Positions 25,175 to 38,000 of a stretch of 64,000 nt of DNA are shown here, piece by piece. The notes beneath the pieces were generated by a model. The model searched no databases. It worked only from the letters and a program-made list of their open reading frames with translations, and was not told the origin of the DNA. Source of the stretch: Xiphophorus maculatus (lineage: Eukaryota; Chordata; Actinopteri; Cyprinodontiformes; Poeciliidae); contig NC_036454.1 of the NCBI RefSeq assembly GCF_002775205.1, positions 2,101,382 to 2,165,381 on the forward strand. Reading direction: 5' to 3'. The position numbers and the translations under genes were made by a program. The stretch's first letter is position 1. Each line of letters starts with the position of its first letter.

Positions 25175-25463
25175 CCCAGTGGTTCCCACAGTGTGGGGCG
25201 CGGCCCCCTGGGGGGCGCAGTGCCATTGCAGGGGGGCAGGAAGCGGCCTGGATGAATAAAAACATTTAGTGTTTCACTGTAAAGATGGTTTGTAGTTTGT
25301 TTTGTTACAACCTGAAGTGTGAAATAAAGTTCAGTGGAGTTTGAAAACAAAATGTGTTTTTAGGTTTATGTCTGATTGAACGACGTGATCAAGTGATTGT
25401 TTTCTTTTTGGGGTATTTTATTGTAATCGATAGGGGCCCAGGAGATCTTTGGGAACCACTGGG
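25175..25463. mobile_element. hAT-type MITE
   Basis: The left end CCCAGTGGTTCCCA (25175-25188) is the inverted copy of TGGGAACCACTGGG (25450-25463). The short length (289 bp), the CAGTGGTTCCCA-type ends and a GC-rich left part (GGGGCGCGGCCCCCTGG) are typical of small non-autonomous hAT elements in fish. No clean 8-bp duplication is seen. A partial second copy of the right end follows at 25464-25495. Confidence 0.65.
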
Positions 25464-26149
25464 GGGGCAGGAGATCTTTGGGAAGCTCTGCTCTAGCCGT
25501 TGCTTTTTGTGTATCTACATAAAAATGTTTTTTGTTGTTTTAGTTTGTTTGGTTTTTTTTTTTAGCCCAAATAAATGATTCATTTGAATCTATTAACTGT
25601 GTTTTCACCTGTAAGTTTTATTTATTCAACAACGGTTGGAAATATTTGATCTATAATGTCTTTTATTGTCCTTTACTGTGCTGTTGAAAGTTTTAGCTAA
25701 CCCTATGTAGCAGCATAAATGGTACGCTGCCACTTTAAAGATTTTTGGAGGAATTCCTGAGGAAGACGCTACAGCAAGAATCACAGTGGAAACATGTGAG
25801 GATCTTTAACTGCGCGCTGGAGGCGGGACTTTAAATAAGTTAGCAGAGTTTGGGCAACACAGGAAGTGGGCCCGCAAAAATAAAAGTCCTTTACTAATTG
25901 CGGGTTACATACAACATCCCAAATCTATTTAAATATATTATACTGTATATTATTCTGGATTATCTAACACTTATTGTTTTTCATACTTTAATTGTATTAC
26001 TCTAAAAACTTGGAGGTCAGAAGGTGTAGGAATAACAGATGTCGTAACAGATGGGGGAGGGGAATTAAAATCAATTAATTAGGGTCTTTAATCCACCAAA
26101 CTCCGATTAAATTTTGACAGAAGGGTGTCTATATAGTTTTTTTACATGA

Positions 26150-26358
26150 CAGTGTGCAGCCCTGAAGTGAGGAGGAGCAGAAAACAGCTGCACACTCACA
26201 TGAACACAACTCATACATACAATATTCAGAAGCATAGTTCATAAGATAAGAGGCAGAAATCTGTAACTGGTTTTCAGCTGTGCTCTCCCTGCAGGTAAAA
26301 CAAAATTCTGACTCTTGTCTCTTCTTTGTGTCTGTGTTTAGGTAATTTAGACCTAACA
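26150..26358 (+). mobile_element. Partial LTR-like sequence (3' end)
   Basis: The stretch ends in GTGTTTAGGTAATTTAGACC then TAACA, preceded by GCAGGTAAAACAAAATTC and a TTGTCTC box. The same order of motifs closes the stretch at 55600-55748 on the same strand. The shared ending, a splice- or primer-site-like region and TAACA/TGACA termini suggest the R-U5 side of a solo LTR. No 5' end or coding region is seen. The stretch 25500-26150 before it shows nothing recognisable. Confidence 0.4.
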
Positions 26359-26391
26359 ATCAGCAGGAGAAGTCTCCATTCAATCACGCAA

Positions 26392-27485
26392 CCTTAGATG
26401 CTTGGTTTTATAATGCAGAGAGAGAAATCAACATAATCATGTCCTGTCTTGACATTATGGAGGGAATCCAGAAGAGTTTGGATCGAGAGGCTGTAGCTGC
26501 AGGCGTAGTTGATCTCTTCTGCTTTGTCTTCACCTCTGTGGAAACTGACGACCCCTTCCTGGACCAGATGACCAACTATCTGAGCAAAGACCAAACCAAC
26601 CTCCACCCAGCGTCTCTCCTCCCAGTAAAGACCAGTGGTTCCTTTCAGATCAAGTTGTAGCCAACATGAGGAAAAAAGCCAGAGATTTCATTTCAGCTGC
26701 CAAACAGCTGCAGGTTTGGTTTCCTGGCAGCTGCTCTGCCAAACAAAGAGTTCATCAGAGCAACCATCTACCGGTACCGGGATGGGATTCTGAAAACCCA
26801 AGACTTCTCAGGGCCTGATGTTCCTGATGTGACGGCTCCGTTAGGACGAAGAAACCTGGCTTCTTCATACAAACACCAACAGAGTTTATTCAAGTCTTTC
26901 TCTAACAAACTCCAAGATTTAGTTAAATCATATCAGATCCATATTAGATATGAAATCATGTGGTTCTGGTTCAATCTGGAGGAGTGTGATGAGAAGTAAC
27001 TGATTATCTCTTTTTCATCAATAGATCACTGCAGCCTGACCTTGGATCCAAAAACATGTAACGGCTGGTTGAATCTGTCTGATGGCAACAGGAAGGCAAC
27101 ATGTGGACCATTGCAGCAACATCCTGCAACCTGCAGAGATTGGACAGATTGACCCAGGGTCTGTGTGAGCAGGCGCTGGCAGGACGCCGTTACTTTGAGG
27201 TTGAGTGGAGCAGTGGACCTCAGAATAAGGTCGGAGTCGCTCTTGGATATAACAGCATGGAAAGGAAAGGAAAGGTTGTTCTGAGTAGCTTTGGAGAGAA
27301 TCCTGCATCCTGGTACTTTGGTGTTGATAAGAGTGAACTCAGTGTTTGGTAAGATCTGGAGTCATCCTGCTGACGGCTGCAGCAGGTTGGACAGTATCTG
27401 GACTGGCCAGGCGGCTCTCTGACCTTCTGTAATGTTTCCTCCTCTGGAAAACTGACTCACATGTTGACCTTCATTCACTGAACCG
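26392..27485 (+). pseudogene. Stonustoxin-like (SNTX) / PRY-SPRY protein pseudogene
   Basis: Three broken pieces on the plus strand follow the order of the C-terminal half of teleost SNTX-like proteins. This family takes its name from stonefish venom subunits, but most fish carry non-venom members. Piece 1 (26392-26660) has EREINIIMSCLDIMEG, then LFCFVFTSVE, and loses frame. Piece 2 (26635-26998) carries the rest of the thioredoxin-like region (YRYRDGILKTQDFSGPDVPD) with another frame change. Piece 3 starts after an acceptor-like AG near 27025 and shows a PRY segment, then SPRY (GRRYFEVEWS at 27186 onward), a stop after SELSVW, and a distorted LTFCNVSSSGKLT end. At least three frameshifts and early stops, and the absence of the N-terminal half, make a working product unlikely. 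An LTR-like end lies just upstream. Confidence 0.75.
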
Positions 27486-27499
27486 CTCCACCCAGGACT

Positions 27500-30400
27500 C
27501 TATGTTTAGAACAAATCCAACTTCCTTCAGTCCAACGTAGAAACAGAGTGAATAACGTGGGATTCATTCAGGTTTGCTCTTAATAATGGTTGAAGACATT
27601 TAGTCATTTAAAATGTCAGCAGTGTCCAAACAGAGCAAAGGGGATCTATGGGATAAGAGTGAAAAAGTTTTCTGCTGCATAAGAATCAGGAAAACTAAAC
27701 TTTCCAAGAACTCAGGATAAACTCTGTATTCCTGGTTTCCACATCGTGGCTCTAAACCTCACATTGCTGCTTCCATCTTCCACCCTGTGACTTTTAGCTG
27801 CATCTCTTCTCTGGATCCAATGAGCCGCTCAGAACCAGAACTCTGCTGCTGAGGGGATCCAGGGAGCCGTTTGGTTCTGGTCCGTTGGAGTAAAAATGGA
27901 CCTAAAAGCTGCAGGATCTTTAGAACTGGACCTGAGCTTCTCTACCTTACAGTAAAACTTTTAATTTTATACCTCAGTTCTGATCTTATGATTTTGTCTT
28001 AATGTCTAATTAATTTAGTTAAAGTGTAGATGGTTTTGGTTCCTTACAGCAGAACTCTCAGAGTTGGACTGAAGTCAGTAGCCAGTCGCTGTAAAGCAGT
28101 GGACCCTGGTCCTCAGGACTCGGTCCTGCCTGGTTCTGGTGTTTCCAGACCAACTGGTTCCAGTCATCATGTTTAATCCTCAGCATGTCAGAGTTTCATC
28201 CTGTCATTCACCCATTCATCAAGTCAGGATCCTGAGGACCAGATTAAAGATCTTTAAATGAAGGACATCGACTACCAGCCTCAGCAACATTTACTAAAAA
28301 CTAACATTTAAAGAAGTGATTTCATTTTAATCCTGTTTTTATTGAACTTATTGCTACATTTTTCACACGTTGAATAATCTGATTACAGAAACTCTCTAGA
28401 CTCGTTTTTACCTGACAGATAAAAATCTTTTCAAGTTGAATCCTCAAAGCGACAGGTGGAGGATTTCACTAAAAACAATTAAATCTCAACTTAATACAAG
28501 TTAAGTGTGTGAATCAAACATTATAACTGGAAACATCTGAAGATCGTTGTTCTGACAGTTTCTGTATTTTTCATCCAGCCATGATCAGTTATTCTGTCCT
28601 TTCATAAATCAGAAACATCAGTTTCCTCAAACTGATTTCTGATTTAGATTTCTTACATTGTTGAACCCAAATTATTCTAAATGTTTAATCAAACCATTAT
28701 TTGTAACAAAAGTTGTTTAGTGAGATTTAAAACCCAGGATGTAAATGTAACATGATGTGTTCAGGGTCACAGCAGCAGTTTTCCTCTGGTGAGTTCAGGG
28801 CAGGTTGGTTACAGGTTAACAGATTTTATTTGCTTATTATTGTCTCTTATATGGAAAGTTTTTATTTTATGACATTTAAAGGCTTTTATGAAACAGAATA
28901 TGTTCATGTTTTTATCATTTAGAGGATTTTCTGCCAGATCATAACAGGGATCTTCTTTATTAATGGTGGAGGGAATAAAAGTTTAGTTATTGGTGAAAAT
29001 AAATCATAGACTGAATGTTTAAATAAAGAATTGGTTTTCTGTACTTTCATATTAACTAGTAAACATTTTAACTTCATGCTGTATAACTTTATCAGATATA
29101 ATTACTGAATAACATAAATGCTTCCTTTAGGATAAGTTTTGTCTAATTTAGCAACTTTTATTTTGGAAAATTCCTGAGGTTTTCATTCATAGCATTAATA
29201 ATTTGAACTTCTTCTTTTCTGTGATAATTTTTGATTTTACATAAACACTCAGGATGTCTGTTTTACAGTGAACCAGGGTCCAGATCATCTGTTTCTTCCT
29301 CATCAGTCAGGATGTTGGCAGGATGATGACGTTGTTGATGTTCACAGATCTGAAGTCTTAATATCTGTAACACTGCCACCTAGTGGACATCACCAGTAAA
29401 TCTGAATCCTGAGTTAAACTCTGAGTTTCCTGTTTATTTACAGATTGTTCTGTCAGGTTAAAATTTCCCCACTGATAAAACAATAAAGCAGCCAATAAGG
29501 TCTAAAACATTATAATCTAACATCCTAAAACAGATTCAACCTTCAGTTTGGCAGAACTTCAAATTTTAATACAACAAGCTTTAGCATTAAATTTATGATT
29601 TAAACTGTTTAACTTTTACTTTAGTTTGTCAAACTTTGATTTTCATGTTTTTGTAACTCAACCAAGAAGTGAAGATTTAAAATTTTAAGCTGTAGAAACT
29701 TTCAGTCCCCAGTTTGTAATTCACATGAAAATATCAGTAACTGAATATTTTGACAGAATATTTCCTCTCCAGTATCATCATCTGCCTCAATCTGTTGAGG
29801 TTTTAAAGTGTTGTGAGAATAATACTTCACAGCCTTAAGAAACAAACAATATTTAGTTTAAATGAAAACTGAAGGGAATTGAAGAACATTTAGAGGTATG
29901 AAGGGTCAAGGCCAGAGAGCTTTAAAATAAAAATTTAAAAATTAATCCTAAAATGGAGGGAAATCTTGTGTGTGCAGCTAAAATAGAGAAATTTGCTCAT
30001 ATTTGTGTTTGCCTCAGTAATTTGTGTTCTGCAGTCGGGCAACATGGGAACCTCTGATCTCAAGTTCATTACAGTAAAACAGCCAAGTAGAGATGAAAGA
30101 TGAATTATTGTCTCTAAATACGTCTTAGACATAATTAGCTTTATTTTGGCCAGTTGCCTTAACTGGTCAAAACTGGATTTGTCTAAAACTGACCATCAAA
30201 TTGAAGATCAGCATCAAGTTTAAGGCCAAAGTTAAAAATGACAAATTTCTTGGGTAAAATAATGAATTTCTCCAGAGGAATCTCAGGTGCCACTGAAAAC
30301 CTTGACTTCTGTCCTGCTCTTTAAAAAATCAAGAACATCCCACATAAATCTGAAAAAGATGGAACAGAAAAGTTTGTGCAGTTTTGGGACAAACACTGAG

Positions 30401-33400
30401 ATCAGGACCAGAACCCAGACTGGATGCTCCAGTAACTGGGAGCTGAAGAAGACCTCACCAAGTCTTCATCCTGTCTCTCTTTCCTCCACTTCCTGTTTCT
30501 GTTCAATATTTGCTGCTGCAGAAGTCAAGCTGCAGCAAATATGCAACATTTTTACACATTTGGCAGAATCTGTCATGATGAAGAAGTTTTAACAGGAAAC
30601 TGATTCCTGCAGCAGAACCGACTTTTTCTATCCAAATAAACAGAATTTTATTCTCAGACTGAATTCATGGTTTCTAACAGTGAACATAGTTCATTGTTTA
30701 ATTACACTTCAGATTCAGATGCTTGAATTATTATATTACTGCAACATTTAATCTGAAAATATGATGTAAAATAAATTCAGTGTTTCTCCATTTTTAGTTG
30801 ATTCTATTATTTTATTCTCGTTCCTCTGGTTGCCATGCTGCTGTTTTCTCTTCCTTTCTGAATGAAGAAAGCAGAATAATTCAACTGTGAAATGGAGTAA
30901 ATGTGTTGGACTGGTTATTTTTTACAGTATTTGTGGCTCAACAGAGAGAAGTGGAGGACATGCAGTAAATGAATGGAACCGCAGACCGCTGCGTTACAGA
31001 CTGCTACCTGCTGATGGCGGCCGGCTCCACCACTGAGTCACTCAGCGCCTCAGGACTGATCCTTACACTGATCACTGCTTCCTGTTGAACTGCTGCTTAT
31101 TAACACGTCTCTATAAATTAAAAGCCTAAAAACTTTTTAATGTTGGATCCATTCAGACGAAGATTCACAGAGAAACTGATGAGGAAGATGAACTTCATGA
31201 AACACAGAGAGAGAAAAGAAACAAACCTTAAAATACTGCATGAAGACTAATAAAGGAGTTTATTCCTCCAGTTCACTGTTTTACAAACATTTCTACATTA
31301 TAGATATTTAATATTTTGCAGCAGATTATCAGCCACAGTGTTAAACCAGCGATAGATGAAGCAACAGAAGCTGTTCTGGGATCAGTTCACCGTTTCTGGG
31401 AACTAAAGACGGTTGATGAACCGGTTGGACTGATGGAAGCTGCTCAGCCTGCTGCTTCTGGAAGAAACTGGAGTCTCAGTTTCACAGTTTGAGCTGAAGA
31501 AAATGTCTTAAAGTGATTTTTATGGAGTGAAATAATGATGAAAAAACAAGTTTCAGACAAGTTGTAGAGAAAATACTCAGAAATTAAAGAGAAAATATTC
31601 AAAGTAAAGTTTTTATCAGATCCTAGATCAGTTAAAATAGATTAAAACTTAATTCTGATTGGGACAAATGGAAACATTTCTCTGTTTTGGACTTTCCTAC
31701 AGTATATCTGTGATCAGATTGTATTAATAAAAACATAAAGATTTTTGTCAGTGTGGTCCCAGCTGTAGGTGAGGAAAGTTTTAATTTCTTTAATTTTATA
31801 GCACAGATCAGATTATTTAACTTTAAAGTGACAGAACTGATCATTCTGATGAATGTTTCCTAGAGTTTCATATAAAACAGTTCTCATTATGCAGATATAT
31901 TATTTATTACAACATGTTCTCCAAGTAAATAACCACATGAGTTTAATAAGGTCTGGATCAACATTTCAGACTTTTTTCAGTCAGAGTTCAGAGTTCAAAC
32001 ATGATTTTGAGTTTTTTCTCTTCTGTTGTTCTGGTTTCCTCCAGTACTTCCATGTGTTTCTTGGTATTTTTGTAATTCATTGTTTTCCTGAAAACAATCT
32101 GTTCCTGTTATAGGAACAGATTGTTCTCTGTTCATATAAAACCTGATAAATGAACAAACTCCAGGATTTCCATCTGACCTCCAGAAAACAGCAGCTGTGA
32201 TTTTCCTGCTGGTTCCTGATCAGAACCGACTGCATGGAGGAAAAAGCCTGGCTGGATCAGTTTCAGTTGTTTTTTGTTTTAATGTGTGAATCTTGTTGGT
32301 CTGGTTCAGTTTGAACTCTGCAGGTTTATTGAAGGAAAAACTTCAGTTGCTGCTGGAATGAGGAAGAAAAGTCAGTGAAACACCCAGAGCAGGAATTTCA
32401 TCAAACTGTCAAACGTCTGAAAGGCAGAAACTCTGAAAACAGCAGCAGAGATTTAATTACTAAAGTTTCACTTTATTTCTTCATTTTATGTTATTTTGGA
32501 GTCGATAGAAAACATCTGGTTCTGATTTGAAAGGATTTCTTTCAATCTAAACTTTATGGTGACATGACTGAGTTTCAGCAGGTGAGTCACATTAAAATAA
32601 ATGATTCTCAGAAATTGTATAATATTTACTAGAAATGTTGATAATATTATGACCTTAATAACAGATTTTCAATCAAAATTGTCATGACAAATATCAATAT
32701 TTAAAAAGAATAATATCTAGGAATCGTGTTCCTGTGAAAATCAGCCTGATTCTGATTTTATGTTTGTATTTCCTTCAGAGAACAAATTATTTTAGACACT
32801 TAAACCAAACAAGTTTTCATGTTTTGGTTTTATGAAACCCAGTTTGAGCATAATGTTGATATTTACATGTAAATGTAAATAATATTTACATTTACATGCT
32901 GCTGAAGTCAGACACATTATGAACAGGTCACAAGACGTTTTGTTTGAAAATGAGTTTAATTTAGTGTGAGAGATGATTTAGCCTTCAGAAAAAGTAATAA
33001 ATTAAATTAAATGGACTCAACAGAATCATGCAGCAATAATCTAAACATGTTTATTGTTTCTCTTTATCATTTACTTCCTTCTCCATCTGAACTTTCTTGT
33101 TAAACTGTTTTTGTGCTTTTGAATCATAAGGTTAAAGTAAAAGGTTATAAGGTTACATTATAACAATAGTTTTTTTTAATAATGATGTAAAAAAACAATT
33201 TTTTTACATTCTAATGTTTGGTAGTTTGAAGATGATTCACTATTTTAGATTTGTGCAGCAATCATAATTATTTTTCTCAGCTCTTTGATATTTTGGGTTT
33301 TGACTAAAAGATCAATCACAGATTAAATCTGATCAAATTGATATTTTTCTTTATTTAAACTTTATTTAACAAGGATAAAAAAAACACTCAATGATATTAA

Positions 33401-33560
33401 AAATCTCCTTTAAATGAGTTTCCTGAAAGACTAAAATCAAGAAAATGTCAATAATCACATGACATTTAAAATCAGCAGTTGACTCTAATAGAAATTATAT
33501 GAAACATTTACAGTCAGATCTTTCTGTTCTTGTTCTTTAAGTCTTTTAAAACCCAACATT
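27500..33560. other. Gene-free intergenic stretch
   Basis: About 6 kb of AT-rich DNA without convincing coding regions. Open frames here are under 105 codons, lack domains and have no splice support. It holds a perfect 14-bp hairpin at 32093-32125 and a weaker one around 30510-30545 (ATATTTGCTGC with its inverse). No tRNA or other RNA gene was recognised. Confidence 0.5.
32093..32125. repeat. Perfect 14-bp hairpin
   Basis: AACAATCTGTTCCT at 32093-32106, a five-base loop, then its exact reverse complement at 32112-32125. Confidence 0.9.
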
Positions 33561-33568
33561 GTCATTAA

Positions 33569-33809
33569 CCTTTTAAGGTCGACGCCCGCCCTGTGGCGGG
33601 CATGACGTCATGTTTCTGTGTGTGTTTTTTGCTCCAATGTGATAATAAATTTTGTCAAAATGAAACAAACACTGTAAAATCACAAAGTTTAGGATGTTCT
33701 GAAAATAATGATACCAAACAAGGTAAGGTAAATAGTTTTTATGGTGAAAATATAAGGGTAAATTCAAAATTAGACCAAAACGGCCATTTAGACCCAAGAC
33801 TCCAAAGGG
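33569..33809. mobile_element. piggyBac-type MITE
   Basis: A 241-bp element flanked on both sides by TTAA (33565-33568 and 33810-33813), the target site of piggyBac transposases. The left end is CCTTTTAAGGTC and the right end, reversed, is CCCTTTGGAGTC, an imperfect inverted pair. The interior includes a small CCCGCC/GGCGGG hairpin near 33584-33600. No coding sequence remains. Confidence 0.7.
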
Positions 33810-33819
33810 TTAATGAGTT

Positions 33820-35085
33820 TGGTGGAGGAACAGGATCGGCTGCTGCTTCCTGCTTTCATGTCTCAGTGGATCAAATGATCTCAGTTTATGATGGATGATT
33901 ACTGACAGAAATCTTCATAGTTAGTCCTTATTTATCCACGATAAAAGAGAAAAACATGATTCTAAAGTGTTTTGTTTTAAATTGAACACTGAATAAACTA
34001 CGTTCACACAGCAGCAGGCAAATGCAACACAAATCCACTTTTATTAACCTGAATGTGAAAATAATATCCAGTTTATTTTTAACAGTCTGAACAATTCATT
34101 AGGATCTTTTCACTCCCTGTTTCCACATGTGAAACTAATCTGATTGTTTCCAAAGTGTCTGCAGTCAGAGCGGCCATGTTGCATTTTATCTGTTTTTTTT
34201 GTCATTGATGTGAAACATGCATCATAATTCTGGACCAGAAGAAATCAGATAGTAAATCTGGGCCTAGTTATTGTCTTCCTGTTGTATTTTATTTAATTTG
34301 GATCAGCTCACTCCAGGCTTTCTCCCATTCACTTGGATTCCTCCTGTATGTTTTAACGGGCCAATCAGAGAACAGAAGGAGATGATGTGAACGATGATGT
34401 TTATTTTCTGCTGTTTTATAATTACAGTCTGTCTGTAGGTTTAGCAATGGCAGCAGAGGAAGTGAAGGAAGCTGTTAAGTGTGCTGTTATCAGTTTCCTT
34501 CGTCTTGTTCTGATCCGGTGACGATGCTGTCGCTCTGAATAACTTTAAAACTGACCCATAAATGGCGGCCATCTTTCCTGCTGTAAACGGCTACGTTCTT
34601 CTTCAGGGTCACGAGTCACTTTGGGGATGGAAGCCGTTCACACAGACGTCTCACGGGGGTTTAATTAGTAGCATAAACTACAGCAAAATAGACCTGCTGT
34701 GTGAAAATAGCCTCAGTTTTTCTGTTTTTGCACATTTCTGTCTGAAGAATATTGTTTTAAAATGTCTTGGTTCTGTTTGCTGGGTTTGTAATTTGATGCG
34801 TTTTCCTGCTGCTCTAAGAACGACAGTAAAATGTCTCCTGACTTGTGATCAACTTTAACCTTTGAGAAACGAAGATTAAAAGTTTACAGATCTCACTAAT
34901 CTCAGTATTTTTACTGCAAATAAATCACCATAAAAAGTATTAAAGATGCTTAAATTGAAAATTGGAATTTATGCATTTAGTTACACTATTATTACAGATT
35001 TTCTTTGTGATATATTTTAATACATTTGTTCTTTTATGCTTGTTGAAACCAGATTTAAGCAGATTTCCTGTAAAGCACAGACATC
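33820..35085. other. Upstream region of the first GIMAP gene
   Basis: No gene recognised. It may include a noncoding first exon and the promoter of the GIMAP gene that starts at 35086, but no clear TATA box, ISRE or donor site stands out. Confidence 0.35.
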
Positions 35086-38000
35086 ATGGCAGCAGGAGAA
35101 CGTGGTGAGTTTAGAAACTGTTCTGTTAAAAAACCTTCAGTAACTCAGAGCTGCTGAAACCAGATTCTGTTTATTCACTGGTTTTAACTGTTAACCTCAT
35201 TTAGAAATTTGTAAAAATAAAAACTAAACGTTTTTCTGGTGTGAATATGTCGTCTTAACTTTAGGATGTTTGAAAATGGTTGAATGTGACACATTAATAC
35301 ACATAAATAATTTAATAATATTAATATGTATTTTTTCTCCAGACTCTGAGCTCAGGGTGGTTCTGCTGGGCGGGTTCTTGTCCCAAAGGAATTTAGTTTG
35401 GAACTTGTTTCTTGGAAATGATGGACTGAAAAACAAACCAATAACTGTCATCAACACTCCAGATCTACTGGGTCCCACAAAGAACAACAAGGAAAAGTTC
35501 ATTAGAGACATCGCCAGACTCTCAGCTCCTGGACCTCATGTCTTCCTGTTGGTTCTGCAACCTAAAAGTTTCACTGAAAAAGAAAAAAACTGGATCTACA
35601 GAATCCTTGAAACCTTCAGTGATCGATCATTTGATCACTCATTGGTTCTGATTCTGAAGTCCAGACAGGAAAGTTCAGATTCCAATTCTGCGTTGACTCA
35701 GCTAATAGAAAAATGTAAATATGAAAAATTAGAGATAGAGGACATACTTAAATGCAGGAAGACTGATCTTTCAGAGCTGATGACTTATTTTGATAAAATT
35801 GTGAAAAGAAATAATGGAGAACATGTGAAATGTAGAAAGTTAGAAGATGCAGCGACGTTTCCATCAGCAGACGACCCCCACATATTACAGAAACTTAAAG
35901 CTGCAGTTGTAACTCCCATTAAAGACATGGGTAAGAACAAATTATAAACCTATAAGAAAATAGTTGACATGGTTGTAACATGCATTTACTTTATATTACC
36001 TAACTTTGATGTCATATTTTACAGGATTTTATGCAGTTAAACAAATTACTTCTCAACTGTCATCGTTTTGGGGACACTTTTCATCTGGCAGTAAGTTAAA
36101 ATATCACAATTTTAGTCAAAATGTAAATAAAGTTAATCAAAAGTAATGAGAACAGACTGGAATTAACACCATAAAAATATCACATCACTAGGAGAAAAAT
36201 ATAAATCTATTTTATGGCATAATATTATGTTTTTGTAAAATCTGTCTCAAATATTTATTAATATGGTTTCAATTAATGATGTTATTTACAGATAAAGTAC
36301 AGAAAGAAAAAAAAACTCATGAAAAAACTAAAAATGTTTTTGTACTTTCAGATGTCAGTAATAAACATCTAAACCTGGTTCTGTTTGGTCCAAGGGAACC
36401 ACTGAAGACGGCAGCAGCCAAGGTCATTCTAGGTCACAAGGATCTTCCTTCAGAGTGTGTTAGAAAGCAGGGAGAGGTGTTTGGACGTGGGGTTTCTCTG
36501 GTGGAGCTGCCTGCGCTGTATGGAAAAGCTGAGCAGGAAGTGATGGAGGAATCCTTCAGGTGTGTCTCCCTCTGTGATCCTGAGGGTGTCCACGCCTTCA
36601 TCCTGGTCCTACCTGTGGGTCCCCTCACTGATGAAGACAAGGGAGAGTTACACACCATCCAGGACACATTCAGCTCTAGAGTCAACGACTTCACCATCAT
36701 CCTCTTCACTACAGAGACTGATGCTGAACATCCAGATGTTGATAAGTTTATAGAGAACAGAGACATCCAGGATCTCCTCCAGATCTGTGGAGGAAGATAT
36801 TTTGTTCTGAACATCAGAGACAGACGGCAGATCAAAGACCTGATGGAGACGCTGGAGAAAAATGTTTCTGACAGAGAGAAAGATTCATCTTATACAACTA
36901 AAACATTATTATGGGGCCAAACGGAGGATAAACTGCAGCTACAGACTGAAGTAAATGTGCTGAAAACAAAATACACAGACTCAGGTAACTACTTAACAGT
37001 TGAAGTTATATTTTTAAAGATTTTCAATGTTCTCCTTACCTTTGTTGAAATAGATTCAACTTTTAACATAATGTATTGATCTAATACAGATGTGACATTT
37101 ATTTAAAAAGACAGAAATAATTCCTCCTGGTCAAAACCAAATAGTGGCATTGAGAACACATCAGAAATGTTCGGGGTTGAAGGTGAAAGAGAACATATAA
37201 ATATTTTAACTCATATATAACTTAAGGTTAAGTTTATTTAAACAAAGCAAAACAATAAGGCTACATTTACAGCTCAAAATACAACATTCTGAACTCATTG
37301 TCCCAAAATTAAATATAATGAAATTATTTCAGGGAAACTAAATGACAATACACGTTCATCTGCTGGACGTGGCTTTTCTTTGGCCAGAAAGCACAGACAT
37401 CACATCAGTTCCTATGAAATTATTAAAATAAATTTTCTATTTCAATGTATTGGGATTATGTATTAAAAATAAAGATAATAAGGACATTTTTCAAAGTTAC
37501 AACTGAGGCGTAAAATATTGTGGTGACAATACAATGGAGATAATGTGATTAAGGTAATTTAGTCAATTAGTTAACCAAAACAATAATAATATTTCATTTC
37601 TTGTGTTATTTCAGCTCATATTTTGGCTGATGATAACATTTATTTGTGCATCCAAATATTTAAGTCTAATAATAAAATAAAACAGTCAAAATCTATCAGA
37701 GGCTAACAGTTGTTTTTTTACAGCGTTGTACGTTAAATTTTACTTAGATCAATAAATGTGTCTCATGTAGCCACAATTAAATACACAGACCACAATTGGA
37801 ACCAATCTGGCTTTAGTTTTCTACATACAGAATGTGAATTGTATTCAGTTGGCCTCAGTGGTCCAGTCTGCAGTGAAAGGTCAGCTTGTCTGTGTTTCTA
37901 GTGTTTGTGATCCAACCAGCGAACATGAAACTGGTGAACTTAATAAATCCCAGTGAAAGTGGCTATTGATCGGTGTAGTTGGTCAGTACCAAAGTTGAAC

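Noticed and set aside
30287-30592. 101-codon open frame
   Set aside because: No domain, no splice support, composition like the surrounding intergenic DNA.
34447-34520. ATGGCAGCAGAGG start resembling the GIMAP first exon
   Set aside because: No donor site in suitable phase follows and the better match with a clean GTGAGT donor is at 35086.
36434-36835. 133-codon antisense frames over the GIMAP middle domain (also 50935-51336)
   Set aside because: Shadow of the real sense exon; conserved only because the two sense exons are nearly identical.
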